Source: Haematospirillum jordaniae | Lineage (GTDB): Bacteria; Pseudomonadota; Alphaproteobacteria; Rhodospirillales; Rhodospirillaceae | Assembly (NCBI RefSeq): GCF_001611975.1 | Contig: NZ_CP014525.1 | Location: forward strand, 1,852,001 to 1,916,000 | DNA length: 64,000 nucleotides | Reading direction: 5' to 3' | Shown here: positions 44,933 through 53,449 of the stretch, one piece after another | How positions within the stretch are numbered: position 1 is the first letter of the stretch | Layout: the number at the start of each line of letters is the position of its first letter | The notes under the pieces: model-generated | Database searches by the model: none | Told to the model about the DNA's origin: nothing | Seen by the model: the letters and a program-made list of their open reading frames with translations, nothing else | Program-made: the position numbers and the translations under genes

Positions 44933-45613
44933 GTGCTCTCACACATAAAAGAACAGCTACAGGATTGTAGTGCCCACGTAACACAATCTGGAATACTTTG
45001 CCGCCTTGTTGGCGCTATATCGCTCGTACTTGTCCTTTCTGCCTGCAGCAGTGATACAAACAGCCACATTATTCCCCGGGAACGTGGCTCTGCCTGCCTT
45101 GTTTCTTTATCCTATCACGCATCAGCGTTTGATACTGCGGCAAAGAAACCCGGCATGAAAACAGGCTGCTCCGTTGAAACACCCGTCTCCCTGTCCGGGA
45201 CTCAGGTTCCCCTGTCCAGACCCGCGCTGATGGACTGTACGTTAGCCTTGCGCTTTTCAGCCTTTGAGGCTGCTTCCATCCAACCCTTGGCACGAGAGAT
45301 CTTTCATCAGGAGGTGCAGGTCTACCACCACTATGGTGCCTATGCCTGCAGGGGTCGCAGCTCGAACCGCAAACGGCTGTCTGAGCATAGCTATGGCAAG
45401 GCACTGGACATCGGCGTTTTTGAACTCAGGGATGGCACCCGGATCTCTGTTGCCAAGGACTGGAACAATGCGGGAAAAAAGACTGAATTTCTCAGGAAAC
45501 TGTCCCAATCAGCCTGTAAGTGGTTCAGTGTGGTCCTGACACCAAACTCTGATAGGGATCACCACGACCACCTCCACCTTGACATTGGACCATGGAAAAA
45601 ATGCGGCACATGA
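44933..45613 (+). CDS. Extensin-like lipoprotein (Pfam extensin-like C-terminal domain)
   Basis: The protein is probably a lipoprotein: a hydrophobic stretch VGAISLVLVLSAC ends in a lipobox (LSAC). The C-terminal 150 residues match the bacterial extensin-like domain (PF06904), with SEHSYGKALDIGVF and HHDHLHLDIGPW. The spacing H-x(n)-D ... H-x-H is like the metal-binding pattern of LAS-type peptidoglycan peptidases, so a wall-cutting role is likely (inference). The start is unclear; GTG 44933 gives the shortest sensible signal sequence (226 residues), while ATGs at 44912 and 44897 are alternatives. It overlaps the next gene, a PBP4-type peptidase. Confidence 0.82.
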   Translation: MLSHIKEQLQDCSAHVTQSGILCRLVGAISLVLVLSACSSDTNSHIIPRERGSACLVSLSYHASAFDTAAKKPGMKTGCSVETPVSLSGTQVPLSRPALMDCTLALRFSAFEAASIQPLAREIFHQEVQVYHHYGAYACRGRSSNRKRLSEHSYGKALDIGVFELRDGTRISVAKDWNNAGKKTEFLRKLSQSACKWFSVVLTPNSDRDHHDHLHLDIGPWKKCGT

Positions 45614-47022
45614 CTTGGACCCGCTTCTTGAGCATAAGCACCCTGATCTGGCTTCTTGCCGGAACCTCGCTGGCTGCTTCAAGCAATACCGATGCATACG
45701 TGGAAGGTGGTGATATCTCCGAGAAAGCAGAACCGTCCTTGGTCACGAAAGCAGAGGAAATTAGAAAGAGGCTGCGAACAGGTTATGTACTGATTGATAT
45801 CAAAACAGGGGCAGTACTGGATGCAGAACAAGCGCGGGAAACCTTCATACCAGCCTCCGTAGCCAAGATCCCTTCTCTCATCGCCCTGACAAGCCTGACT
45901 GATGTAACAAAAAGACCCAAGACCCGTATTATTGCAACGGGTCCTGTGAATAAGGGCGTTGTACGTGGGAACTTGGTCCTTGTCGGCAGCGGAGATCCGA
46001 TGTTTGACACACCTGCTGCGGAAAGAATCGTTAGTGATTTGAAAAAGAAAGGGATTAAAAGTATAAGTGGTAGCTTCCTCTTTTATGATGGCGCCCTTCC
46101 TCATCATCATGCCATCAATGCCAAGCAGCCTGCCGATGCACCCTACAATCCTGGAATTTCAGGATTATCTATCAATTTCAATCGCTATAAGGTAGCTTGG
46201 AGAAATGGTCAGGCAGAGGGAACAGAGATTCCTCTCCGCCCTCTTCCCGTCAGTTCACAACTGCTTGAATCAGCGGATACAGACAGAAGCCGCGAATGGT
46301 TGCCAGTCAATAACCCTGGCCCCTTTGCCGCCGCTGTCTTTCGTGCTGTGGCTGAAAAGAACGGCATCAAAATGTCAGCCCCCGAGCGCATTGACTCCAT
46401 TCCGAATGGGACAGAATTAGCATCCTATCTAGGAGATAGCCTGCACACAGCAATCAGCCGCGCTTTTCACTACTCCAATAATATGGCTTTTGAAATGATG
46501 TCGCTCTCCGTAACCGGTGAAAGCACTTTGGAGAAATCTGCAAGCGTACTGCTGTCAAAGGTTAGGGATGTCATGCCTCACGTCTCATGGACAAACGCAG
46601 AACTTCCCAATGCGTCCGGTCTGTCGTCCGAGGCCCGCATGTCGCCGGGACAATGCGCTGCAATGGTTCGTTACATGGCAACGACACGCGTTAACGGCAA
46701 GCTGCTGTCAACTTTGCTTCCCAGCCTGAAACTAATCCCCTTTGGGAAGCCCGATGAGTTGCCGGAAAGCTCATCACCCCTGCACGCAAAAACTGGAACC
46801 ATTTACTATGGCCGTGCCTTGGCGGGAACAATCCGGGCTGACAGCGGAAGGCAGCTTGCTTGGTGCATCATGAGCGATGATCAAAAGGAAAGATCTTTGT
46901 ACGACGGCATGTCAATGACAGAGCAACGAACAGAGCCGGTCCGGAATAATGTGCAAGCATGGCTGATGGCCGCCAAACGAACAGAGGCAGAGCTTGTTCT
47001 GACATGGAAGTCAAAGTACTAG
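45592..47022 (+). CDS. dacB: D-alanyl-D-alanine carboxypeptidase/endopeptidase, PBP4 (DacB) type
   Basis: This S13-family peptidase trims or cuts cross-links in peptidoglycan in the periplasm. The 476-residue protein has a signal peptide (hydrophobic FLSISTLIWLLAGTSLA), and the three penicillin-binding motifs: SVAK at 89-92, SNN in HYSNNMAFE, and KTG in LHAKTGTIYYG. Between them is the large insert typical of the PBP4 family. Starts possible at 45592, 45601 and 45610; the last would overlap the extensin-like stop as ATGA. With that gene it forms a likely two-gene wall-remodelling operon. Confidence 0.9.
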   Translation: MEKMRHMTWTRFLSISTLIWLLAGTSLAASSNTDAYVEGGDISEKAEPSLVTKAEEIRKRLRTGYVLIDIKTGAVLDAEQARETFIPASVAKIPSLIALTSLTDVTKRPKTRIIATGPVNKGVVRGNLVLVGSGDPMFDTPAAERIVSDLKKKGIKSISGSFLFYDGALPHHHAINAKQPADAPYNPGISGLSINFNRYKVAWRNGQAEGTEIPLRPLPVSSQLLESADTDRSREWLPVNNPGPFAAAVFRAVAEKNGIKMSAPERIDSIPNGTELASYLGDSLHTAISRAFHYSNNMAFEMMSLSVTGESTLEKSASVLLSKVRDVMPHVSWTNAELPNASGLSSEARMSPGQCAAMVRYMATTRVNGKLLSTLLPSLKLIPFGKPDELPESSSPLHAKTGTIYYGRALAGTIRADSGRQLAWCIMSDDQKERSLYDGMSMTEQRTEPVRNNVQAWLMAAKRTEAELVLTWKSKY

Positions 47023-48731
47023 ACTGCATCTTTTCTGCGCCGAGTACTTGATATGGACAGGCTAAGAATAATCACAGGCACGATACCGGTAAGAACGATA
47101 GCTAGGGAAGCTAACGCGGCCTGTTCCAGCATTTCTTCGCTAGCAAACTGGTAAACGTGCGTTGCCAAGGTTTCAAAATTGAAAGGACGAAGGAGCAAGG
47201 TTGCCGGCAGTTCCTTCATGCAATCAACAAATACCAGAAGAACCGCTGTCAAAAGGCTGCCCCTTAGCATAGGGACATGAACAGACCAAAGAACACGGCG
47301 CGGTGAATAACCAAGCGTTCGGGCCGCCATTCCCAGAGAAGGCCGGATACGACCAAAGCCTGCCTGCACCGTGCCAAGAGAAAGCGCCAGAAAGCGAATC
47401 ACATATGCCACAACGAGACCAATAAAAGACCCAGACAGGATCTGCCCCATAGAAATACCAAATGTTCCGGAAACCCACTCCTGCAAGGCTGTATTGAAAT
47501 AACCAACCGGCACCAGAATGCCAACGCCCAGAACCGCCCCTGGAATGGCATACCCCAAAGATGCTGCCTGTACGAAGAAAGAAGCCAGCTTCCGTCCCCG
47601 ACGGATAGTGCCTGCATATCCCATGAACAAAGCAAGGAGAGTTGCCACTGCCGCAGCAACAGACGACACCAGCAAGCTGTTCAAAGCATAATCAACAAAT
47701 TGAGGAGTACAGCTTTCTTCAAAGCGCTTGACCGCAAAAAAAAGAAGCTGAAGGGCTGGTATAATAAAACCAAGAACAACAGGCAGCGCACATATCAGAA
47801 GTGCCATCCACCGCCGTATACCCGATAAGGAGAACCGAACTAAAGACATACGGCGAGTTGACAGATCATGATAACGACGACCACGCCGTCCATATCTCTC
47901 TAGGACAATCAGGGACACCACAAAGAATAGAAGAACGAGGGAAACCTGAGCACCGCCACCCAGATTACCCATAAGAAGCCAGACATTAAAAATTCCTGCC
48001 GTTAATGTTCTGACCGCAAAAAAATCGACGGTTCCAAAATCATTCAGCGTCTCCATCAGGGCCAAAGCCAATCCAACGACCAGAGAGGGACGCGCCATCG
48101 GCAAGGCTATACGAAAGAAACTTTGCCACGGGGTGCATCCCAAGGTCCGGGATGCCTCCATCACCGCAACGGACTGATCAAGAAAAGCCGAACGTGCCAG
48201 AAGATAAACATACGGATAAAGGACCAATGTCATCATCAAGACAGCCCCACCCAAGGAGCGAACATCTGGGAAATAGTAATCCCGGGCAGACTGCCAACCA
48301 AACAGGGCCCGAAGAGCTATCTGCACAGGCCCTGCATATTCCAGAAGATCGGTATAGACATAGGCAAGAACAAAAGCCGGAACAGCCAATGGCAAAAGCA
48401 ACGCCCACTCAAGCACGGCACGACCGGGAAAACGGCACATTGTAACAAGCCATGCCGTTGATGTACCAATCAGAAACGTCCCGGTTCCAACACCAATCAT
48501 CAGCAAAAGCGTATTGCGAATATAACCGAACAGAACAGTATCAAAAAGATGCGGCCATATGTTCTCAACCGGGAAAAAGGCAAGATACATAACGGACACA
48601 ACGGGCAACAAGACAATGCAGGCCACGGCAAAACTGCCAATAAGCCAATAGTTTGGAACAAAAAAGGCCCGGATGGACGCAGTCCACCCGGCTCCCTTGG
48701 TCGCGTCAGGCACAACAGGATACGCGCGCAT
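47019..48731 (-). CDS. Iron(III) ABC transporter permease (FbpB type)
   Basis: This is a fused double permease of the Fe(III)/thiamine-type ABC importers, with two binding-protein-dependent transport domains in 570 residues and about twelve membrane segments. EAA-like loops are seen near EASRTLGCTPWQSFFRIALPMARPS and in MAARTLGYSPRRVLWSVHVPMLRGS (each visible as the A-R-LG-x-x-x-x-x-F/L pattern). It starts at ATG 48731 overlapping the stop of the binding-protein gene by one base, so the two are coupled. Its stop overlaps that of dacB from the other side. No ATPase (FbpC) gene is near. Confidence 0.92.
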   Translation of the reverse strand: MRAYPVVPDATKGAGWTASIRAFFVPNYWLIGSFAVACIVLLPVVSVMYLAFFPVENIWPHLFDTVLFGYIRNTLLLMIGVGTGTFLIGTSTAWLVTMCRFPGRAVLEWALLLPLAVPAFVLAYVYTDLLEYAGPVQIALRALFGWQSARDYYFPDVRSLGGAVLMMTLVLYPYVYLLARSAFLDQSVAVMEASRTLGCTPWQSFFRIALPMARPSLVVGLALALMETLNDFGTVDFFAVRTLTAGIFNVWLLMGNLGGGAQVSLVLLFFVVSLIVLERYGRRGRRYHDLSTRRMSLVRFSLSGIRRWMALLICALPVVLGFIIPALQLLFFAVKRFEESCTPQFVDYALNSLLVSSVAAAVATLLALFMGYAGTIRRGRKLASFFVQAASLGYAIPGAVLGVGILVPVGYFNTALQEWVSGTFGISMGQILSGSFIGLVVAYVIRFLALSLGTVQAGFGRIRPSLGMAARTLGYSPRRVLWSVHVPMLRGSLLTAVLLVFVDCMKELPATLLLRPFNFETLATHVYQFASEEMLEQAALASLAIVLTGIVPVIILSLSISSTRRRKDAV

Positions 48732-49756
48732 TATGCCCCGGCGTTGAAGTCAACTTCATTAATCAGCTTCAACGCATCGGTGCGATAACCCGCGACTTCA
48801 GCCAAGCGGACTATATCGGCCTTGAAGTCACCCCATGCACGAACGGTTGCAGACCATTCCACACCGGGCTTGACGGGATACTCGTTGTTAATCTCGGCAT
48901 ACATTCTTTGTGCCTCGTCTGATGACAAGAATTCCATAAGCTGAATGGCATTCTCGCGGTTCGGGGCGGATTTGGTCAGGACCATACCCGACACATTCAC
49001 ATGCGTCCCGTTCCCTTTCTGGTCCGGAAAAACAATCCGCACAGCTTCTGCCCAAGCTCGTTGTTCAGGGTCCTTCATCATCGCAGCCATGTAATAGGTA
49101 TTACCTATGGCAATATCACAAACGCCCTCTTTTACAGCCTTGACTTGGGAGCGATCATTACCTTGAGGCTTACGCGCAAGATTGGCCTTCAGGCCATTCA
49201 ACCAGTTGCGTGTTGCATCAATCCCCTTATGAGCAATCATGGCTGCCGTAAGAGCAACATGATAGTCACTGTCGCCGGGACGCGTGCAAATGCGCCCTTT
49301 CCACTTGGGATCGGCCAGTTCGGCATAAGAAGAAATTTCACCAGGCTGAACACGGTCTTTGGAAACATACAAAACCCTTGCACGGGATGTCAGGGCCCAC
49401 CAAGCTCCATCAGGAGCGTGATACTGTTCCGGGATGTTATCTTTCAGTGTATCCGTCAGAACAGGCTGCGCCACACCGGCCACGACCAAGTCATTCAACC
49501 GCCCGATATCAACGGTCAATACCAGATCAGCGGGACTTCCCGGCCCCTCCGCCTTCAAGCGTTCTTCTATACTTTTCTTGTCAAAGACTGTATTGACCCG
49601 AATGCCGGTCTTGTCAGTAAATGCCTTAAGCATGGGCTCGATCAGGAAAGGCTGACGAGCCGAATAGACATTCACTTCCCCAGCCAGTGATGAACAGGAA
49701 AACAGAAGAATCGCTGCAAACGAAACAGCACTAGGCAAAGAGCGGGCAGTGAACAT
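48731..49756 (-). CDS. Iron(III) ABC transporter substrate-binding protein (FbpA/FutA type)
   Basis: This periplasmic ferric-binding protein hands iron to the permease encoded just downstream. The 341-residue product has a signal peptide (SAVSFAAILLFSCSSLAG), then the family pattern EVNVYSARQPFLIEPML, DLVLTVDIGRL, YAELADPKWKGRI-CTRPG and the iron-binding tyrosines of GNTYYMAAMM. ATG 49756 follows GGGAG at 7 nt; earlier ATGs in frame lack a site. A weak palindrome resembling an iron-regulator box lies about 95 bp upstream (49850-49864). Confidence 0.92.
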   Translation of the reverse strand: MFTARSLPSAVSFAAILLFSCSSLAGEVNVYSARQPFLIEPMLKAFTDKTGIRVNTVFDKKSIEERLKAEGPGSPADLVLTVDIGRLNDLVVAGVAQPVLTDTLKDNIPEQYHAPDGAWWALTSRARVLYVSKDRVQPGEISSYAELADPKWKGRICTRPGDSDYHVALTAAMIAHKGIDATRNWLNGLKANLARKPQGNDRSQVKAVKEGVCDIAIGNTYYMAAMMKDPEQRAWAEAVRIVFPDQKGNGTHVNVSGMVLTKSAPNRENAIQLMEFLSSDEAQRMYAEINNEYPVKPGVEWSATVRAWGDFKADIVRLAEVAGYRTDALKLINEVDFNAGA

Positions 49757-49849
49757 TACGGTACTCCCGTCCATAAAAGATAGGCACAGCTGCCCTGAAA
49801 AGATACCGGCGCAATTCACACAGAACGGTACGCCCAGCCATCAAGGCAA

Positions 49850-49864
49850 TGAAAATAGTTCGCA
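49850..49864 (-). promoter_or_regulatory. Weak candidate iron-regulator box upstream of the iron-binding protein gene
   Basis: TGAAAATAGTTCGCA has half-site symmetry TGnnAA...TTnnCA, loosely like alphaproteobacterial Fur/Mur sites. It lies 94 bp upstream of the ATG at 49756. The match is imperfect and given only because an iron transporter follows. Confidence 0.25.
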
Positions 49865-50006
49865 GTGTCATCTAACAGATACGGCGTTAAATGGCAAGCC
49901 AGAAGAACAAAAAGCCACGTTATCGGCTATTCCGGATCTTGGCGAATGCGTACTGGCGTGGCATGGTGCATGCTTTGATACAGCCATGCATATGATTGAT
50001 TGCCCC

Positions 50007-51557
50007 ATGATCTCGAAGACATTGCATCTCTTTAATTCCCTTGGACGTGAACTGCGCGAATTCACGCCGATTGACCCCGATCATGTGCGTGTCTACTCCT
50101 GCGGGCCAACTGTTTACAACTATGCTCATATTGGCAACCTCAGGGCTTATGTCTTTGTTGATGTCCTGCGCCGTACCTTGGCGTGGAAGGGCTATGACGT
50201 AACGCATGTCATCAATATCACTGATGTTGGCCACCTGACGTCCGATGCCGATGAGGGCGATGACAAGATGGAGGCCGCCGCAACCCGGGACCAAAAGTCT
50301 GTATGGGACATTGCGGCACACTATACCCTTGCCTTCAAAAACGATTTGCAACGCCTTAATATCCTGCCCCCGTCCCTGTGGTCGAAAGCGACAGACCATA
50401 TCCAGGAAATGATTGCTTTCGCCAAGGTTCTGGAACGGAATGGCACAACATACATGCTGGAAGATGGCCTGTATTTTGATTCATCAAAAGTTCCGGAATA
50501 TGGGCGTTTGGGATTGCTCAATATAGAGGGACAGGAAGCCGGAAAGCGTGTCGCTTATGGTGGCAAAAAGAACCTTTCAGACTTCGCTGTCTGGAGAAAA
50601 AGCCCCACCAACGTAAAACGATTGATGGAATGGCAGTCTCCGTGGGGAACAGGCGCGCCCGGGTGGCATCTGGAATGCTCTGTCATGGCGGCAAAGTATC
50701 TGGGAAAGACATTTGATATTCATACGGGCGGCATTGACCACCGCAGCGTTCATCACTGCAATGAAATTGCCCAGAACCAAGGCTACAGCCAATGTAGTCA
50801 TCCGGGCGCGAACTGGTGGATGCACAATGAGTTTCTTGTTCTGCGCGCAGAAAGCGGGGACGAGAAGATGTCAAAGTCAAGTGGCAACTTCTTGACACTT
50901 CAGAGCCTTGTTGACCGTGGCATTCATCCGCTTGTTTACAGGCTGTTTCTGCTGGGCGCGTCGTATCGCTCGAGTATTGAGTTTTCGTGGGAGGCTCTTG
51001 CCGGAACCCGTGCACACCTGCGCCGGATGTTGCTACGGATAGCACGGATCAAAGAAAACGCGGATAATGAAACCCTGCAACTGGCCAAGGCTGTTACGCA
51101 TGATGCGCACTTCCAGAGCGGGGGGCCGTTCACGTTCCTGATCGAACGACTAATGAATGAGGCTACAGAAGAGGAACGTAATTATATCCTTGCTGTAGAC
51201 CAAGCACTCTCCAATGACCTCCACACCCCGGAAGTTCTGGTTATAATGGGAAAAATCCTGGACGATCCAGACCTGACCCCACAGGCAGTCATTCGCCTAG
51301 TTGCGCTGGTGGATCTTGTTCTTGGAACAAAGCTTCTGGATACCGACCCGGATGCGCTCTCCGTACGCCCACTGTCCGCATCCATAAGCGAAGAGGCAAT
51401 TATACAAAAAATCGCCGAACGTACCGAAGCCCGTGCACTAAGAGACTTTTCGCGTGCAGACCAAATAAGAGGGGAACTTCTGGCTGCCGGCGTCGAGATT
51501 AAGGACACCACAGAAAGAACCGATTGGGAGTGGAGGGTTACGCCTCACGAATCATGA
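50007..51557 (+). CDS. cysS: Cysteine-tRNA ligase
   Basis: CysRS charges tRNA-Cys. The 516-residue class I synthetase has a first zinc cysteine and strand in YSCGPTVYNYAHIGNLRAYVF (CGPTVY and HIGN), the GGIDHRSVHHCNEIAQ zinc/HIGH-supporting segment (most relatives have HHTNE or HHENE) and KMSKSSGN. The open frame begins at 49749, but residues before MISKTLHLFNSLGRELREF do not look like CysRS, so I chose ATG 50007; ATGs at 49986 and 49992 are possible. None has an obvious ribosome site. Its end overlaps the regulator gene on the other strand by 6 bp. Confidence 0.94.
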   Translation: MISKTLHLFNSLGRELREFTPIDPDHVRVYSCGPTVYNYAHIGNLRAYVFVDVLRRTLAWKGYDVTHVINITDVGHLTSDADEGDDKMEAAATRDQKSVWDIAAHYTLAFKNDLQRLNILPPSLWSKATDHIQEMIAFAKVLERNGTTYMLEDGLYFDSSKVPEYGRLGLLNIEGQEAGKRVAYGGKKNLSDFAVWRKSPTNVKRLMEWQSPWGTGAPGWHLECSVMAAKYLGKTFDIHTGGIDHRSVHHCNEIAQNQGYSQCSHPGANWWMHNEFLVLRAESGDEKMSKSSGNFLTLQSLVDRGIHPLVYRLFLLGASYRSSIEFSWEALAGTRAHLRRMLLRIARIKENADNETLQLAKAVTHDAHFQSGGPFTFLIERLMNEATEEERNYILAVDQALSNDLHTPEVLVIMGKILDDPDLTPQAVIRLVALVDLVLGTKLLDTDPDALSVRPLSASISEEAIIQKIAERTEARALRDFSRADQIRGELLAAGVEIKDTTERTDWEWRVTPHES

Positions 51558-53297
51558 GGCAGCAAACTTTTGTGTAGGCTTTACATTCACCCAATCTGTG
51601 AATGCTGAGCCCGGCATTGGCTTGGCAAACAGGTAGCCTTGGCCGATCTCACAATCAATATCTCGTAGAAAGTTGGCGTGAAATTCGCTTTCAATCCCTT
51701 CGGCAACTGCCTTGAGGCCAAGGCCGTGCGCCATCTTGACGATCGTGCGCGTCATGGCCTGATCATCCGTATTCTGGTCCAGATAGCGCACAAAAGATTG
51801 GTCCACTTTCAAGGTAGTCAACGGAAGCTGGCGTAGATAAGACAAGGAAGAATAACCCGTACCAAAATCATCTAGGGCAATGGAAATTCCAAGCTCACGG
51901 ATAGCATCAAGAACATTCTTCGCCTGTTCCAGATCATGAAGAAGGGCAGATTCTGTAATCTCAACTTCCAAACCGACAGGATCAAGCCCTGTTTCACCAA
52001 GAAAGCGTTCGACAAGACCTGGAAGATCAATGCCAGAAAACTGACGGCCGGACACGTTAACCGCAACGACGATATCATAACCCTTCTTACGCCAAGCCGT
52101 GCAATCAATCATGGCCTGCCTCAGAACCCATTCACCTACCGGAACAATTGCACCTGTTTCTTCCGCAACAGGGATAAACTGCCCCGGAGATACAAACCCC
52201 ATTTCGGGATGAATCCAGCGGACCAATGCCTCCATCCCGATGGCAACACCGTCACTGAGTCTAAGCTTTGGCTGATAGTAGAGTTGTAACTGATTACGTT
52301 CGACAGCTCTTCTCAGCTCACGCTCAATGCCATGACGTTTTGCCGCTTCTTCTTCCAAGGCAACGCTGAATGGATAGTGGTCAACACCGTGCCGACGACC
52401 CGTAATCATTGCAAGCCCTGCACGTTGGACCAAACGGTCAGCCTCAACACCATCATCAGGGTAGGCACACGTGCCGATGCGGGCATCCAGAACAACCTCT
52501 ACCCCATCGTAGACAAGGGGTTGAGAGAAATACTCCAGAACCTTGCGAACACAAATATCAATGTCACCACCAGGAACATACACAAAGAAATCAGAACCAC
52601 CCCAGTACCCCATCAGTGAATCTTTTGGCATGCGATCGCGCAACTCTTCTGCGCAGGATCGCAACACCATTTCCCCAACAGCAGGCCCCATGACATCGCT
52701 GACATTGCCCAGACGTTCAATGGCAACCAGCATGACAAGACCCTTACCCTTACCTTCCATTCGGGCGACATCACGCCGTATGGATGCACGATTCGGAAGA
52801 CCGGTAATCAGATCATGGCTGGCCATATGAGCCAGCTCCTGCGTTCTCTCGCTTACGACCTCTTCCAGAAGAGAGGCATGTTCACGGCGCTCGTTATAAA
52901 CCAGCTTGGTTTCCAGCGTATTTCGAATGCGATGTAGAACCTCGGCCTGATCAAATGGCTTGGATAGAAAGTCCTTTGCCCCACCAGACAATGCCTTAAT
53001 CCGTGTTTCCTCGTCAGTTTGCGCCGTTAAAACAATAATGGGCAGGTACTCTTTTATTTCGCTGGTAATTCGCGCCATAACTTGGTGCCCATCCATGAAG
53101 GGCATGCGAATATCGAGAAGAACCAGATCCGGTGGTGCTTTCAAGATTGCATCAAGAGCGGCAACTGGATCTGTAAACCCCTCGACAGCCTCATATCCAT
53201 CTGCCTCCAGCATTGCCTGAAGCAGAAGAACATTCGCCGGCGTATCGTCAACAACGACGATCCGTGCAGACCGGAGCACCTGGTCACTAGCCTTCAT
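51552..53297 (-). CDS. Response regulator with degenerate GGDEF and intact EAL domain
   Basis: The 581-residue protein has a REC domain (phospho-acceptor D62 in LLDIRMPFMDG, conserved lysine in FLSKPFD), a short coiled linker, a GGDEF-type domain whose active motif reads GGSDF (not GGDEF), and an EAL domain with MEALVRW, NVSGRQF, EITESAL, LDDFGTGYSS, KVDQSFV and AEGIE. The EAL catalytic residues are present, so it should hydrolyse cyclic di-GMP, while the GGDEF part is probably not a cyclase but may bind GTP or regulate. The ATG at 53297 has a GGGGGG run about 8 nt upstream. No histidine kinase gene is beside it. Confidence 0.93.
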   Translation of the reverse strand: MKASDQVLRSARIVVVDDTPANVLLLQAMLEADGYEAVEGFTDPVAALDAILKAPPDLVLLDIRMPFMDGHQVMARITSEIKEYLPIIVLTAQTDEETRIKALSGGAKDFLSKPFDQAEVLHRIRNTLETKLVYNERREHASLLEEVVSERTQELAHMASHDLITGLPNRASIRRDVARMEGKGKGLVMLVAIERLGNVSDVMGPAVGEMVLRSCAEELRDRMPKDSLMGYWGGSDFFVYVPGGDIDICVRKVLEYFSQPLVYDGVEVVLDARIGTCAYPDDGVEADRLVQRAGLAMITGRRHGVDHYPFSVALEEEAAKRHGIERELRRAVERNQLQLYYQPKLRLSDGVAIGMEALVRWIHPEMGFVSPGQFIPVAEETGAIVPVGEWVLRQAMIDCTAWRKKGYDIVVAVNVSGRQFSGIDLPGLVERFLGETGLDPVGLEVEITESALLHDLEQAKNVLDAIRELGISIALDDFGTGYSSLSYLRQLPLTTLKVDQSFVRYLDQNTDDQAMTRTIVKMAHGLGLKAVAEGIESEFHANFLRDIDCEIGQGYLFAKPMPGSAFTDWVNVKPTQKFAAS

Positions 53298-53449
53298 GCA
53301 CACAACCCCCCTAAAAGGGACGAGACGCTACCGGCAGAACTGACTGGTGACACAGCCAGGCAACAACACCCCGCAGATATGGCGACAAGCCCGAGCGCTA
53401 TATTGTGCTATGCGCTGTCTCTCGCTGTCCATAAAAGCCCTTTTAGAGC

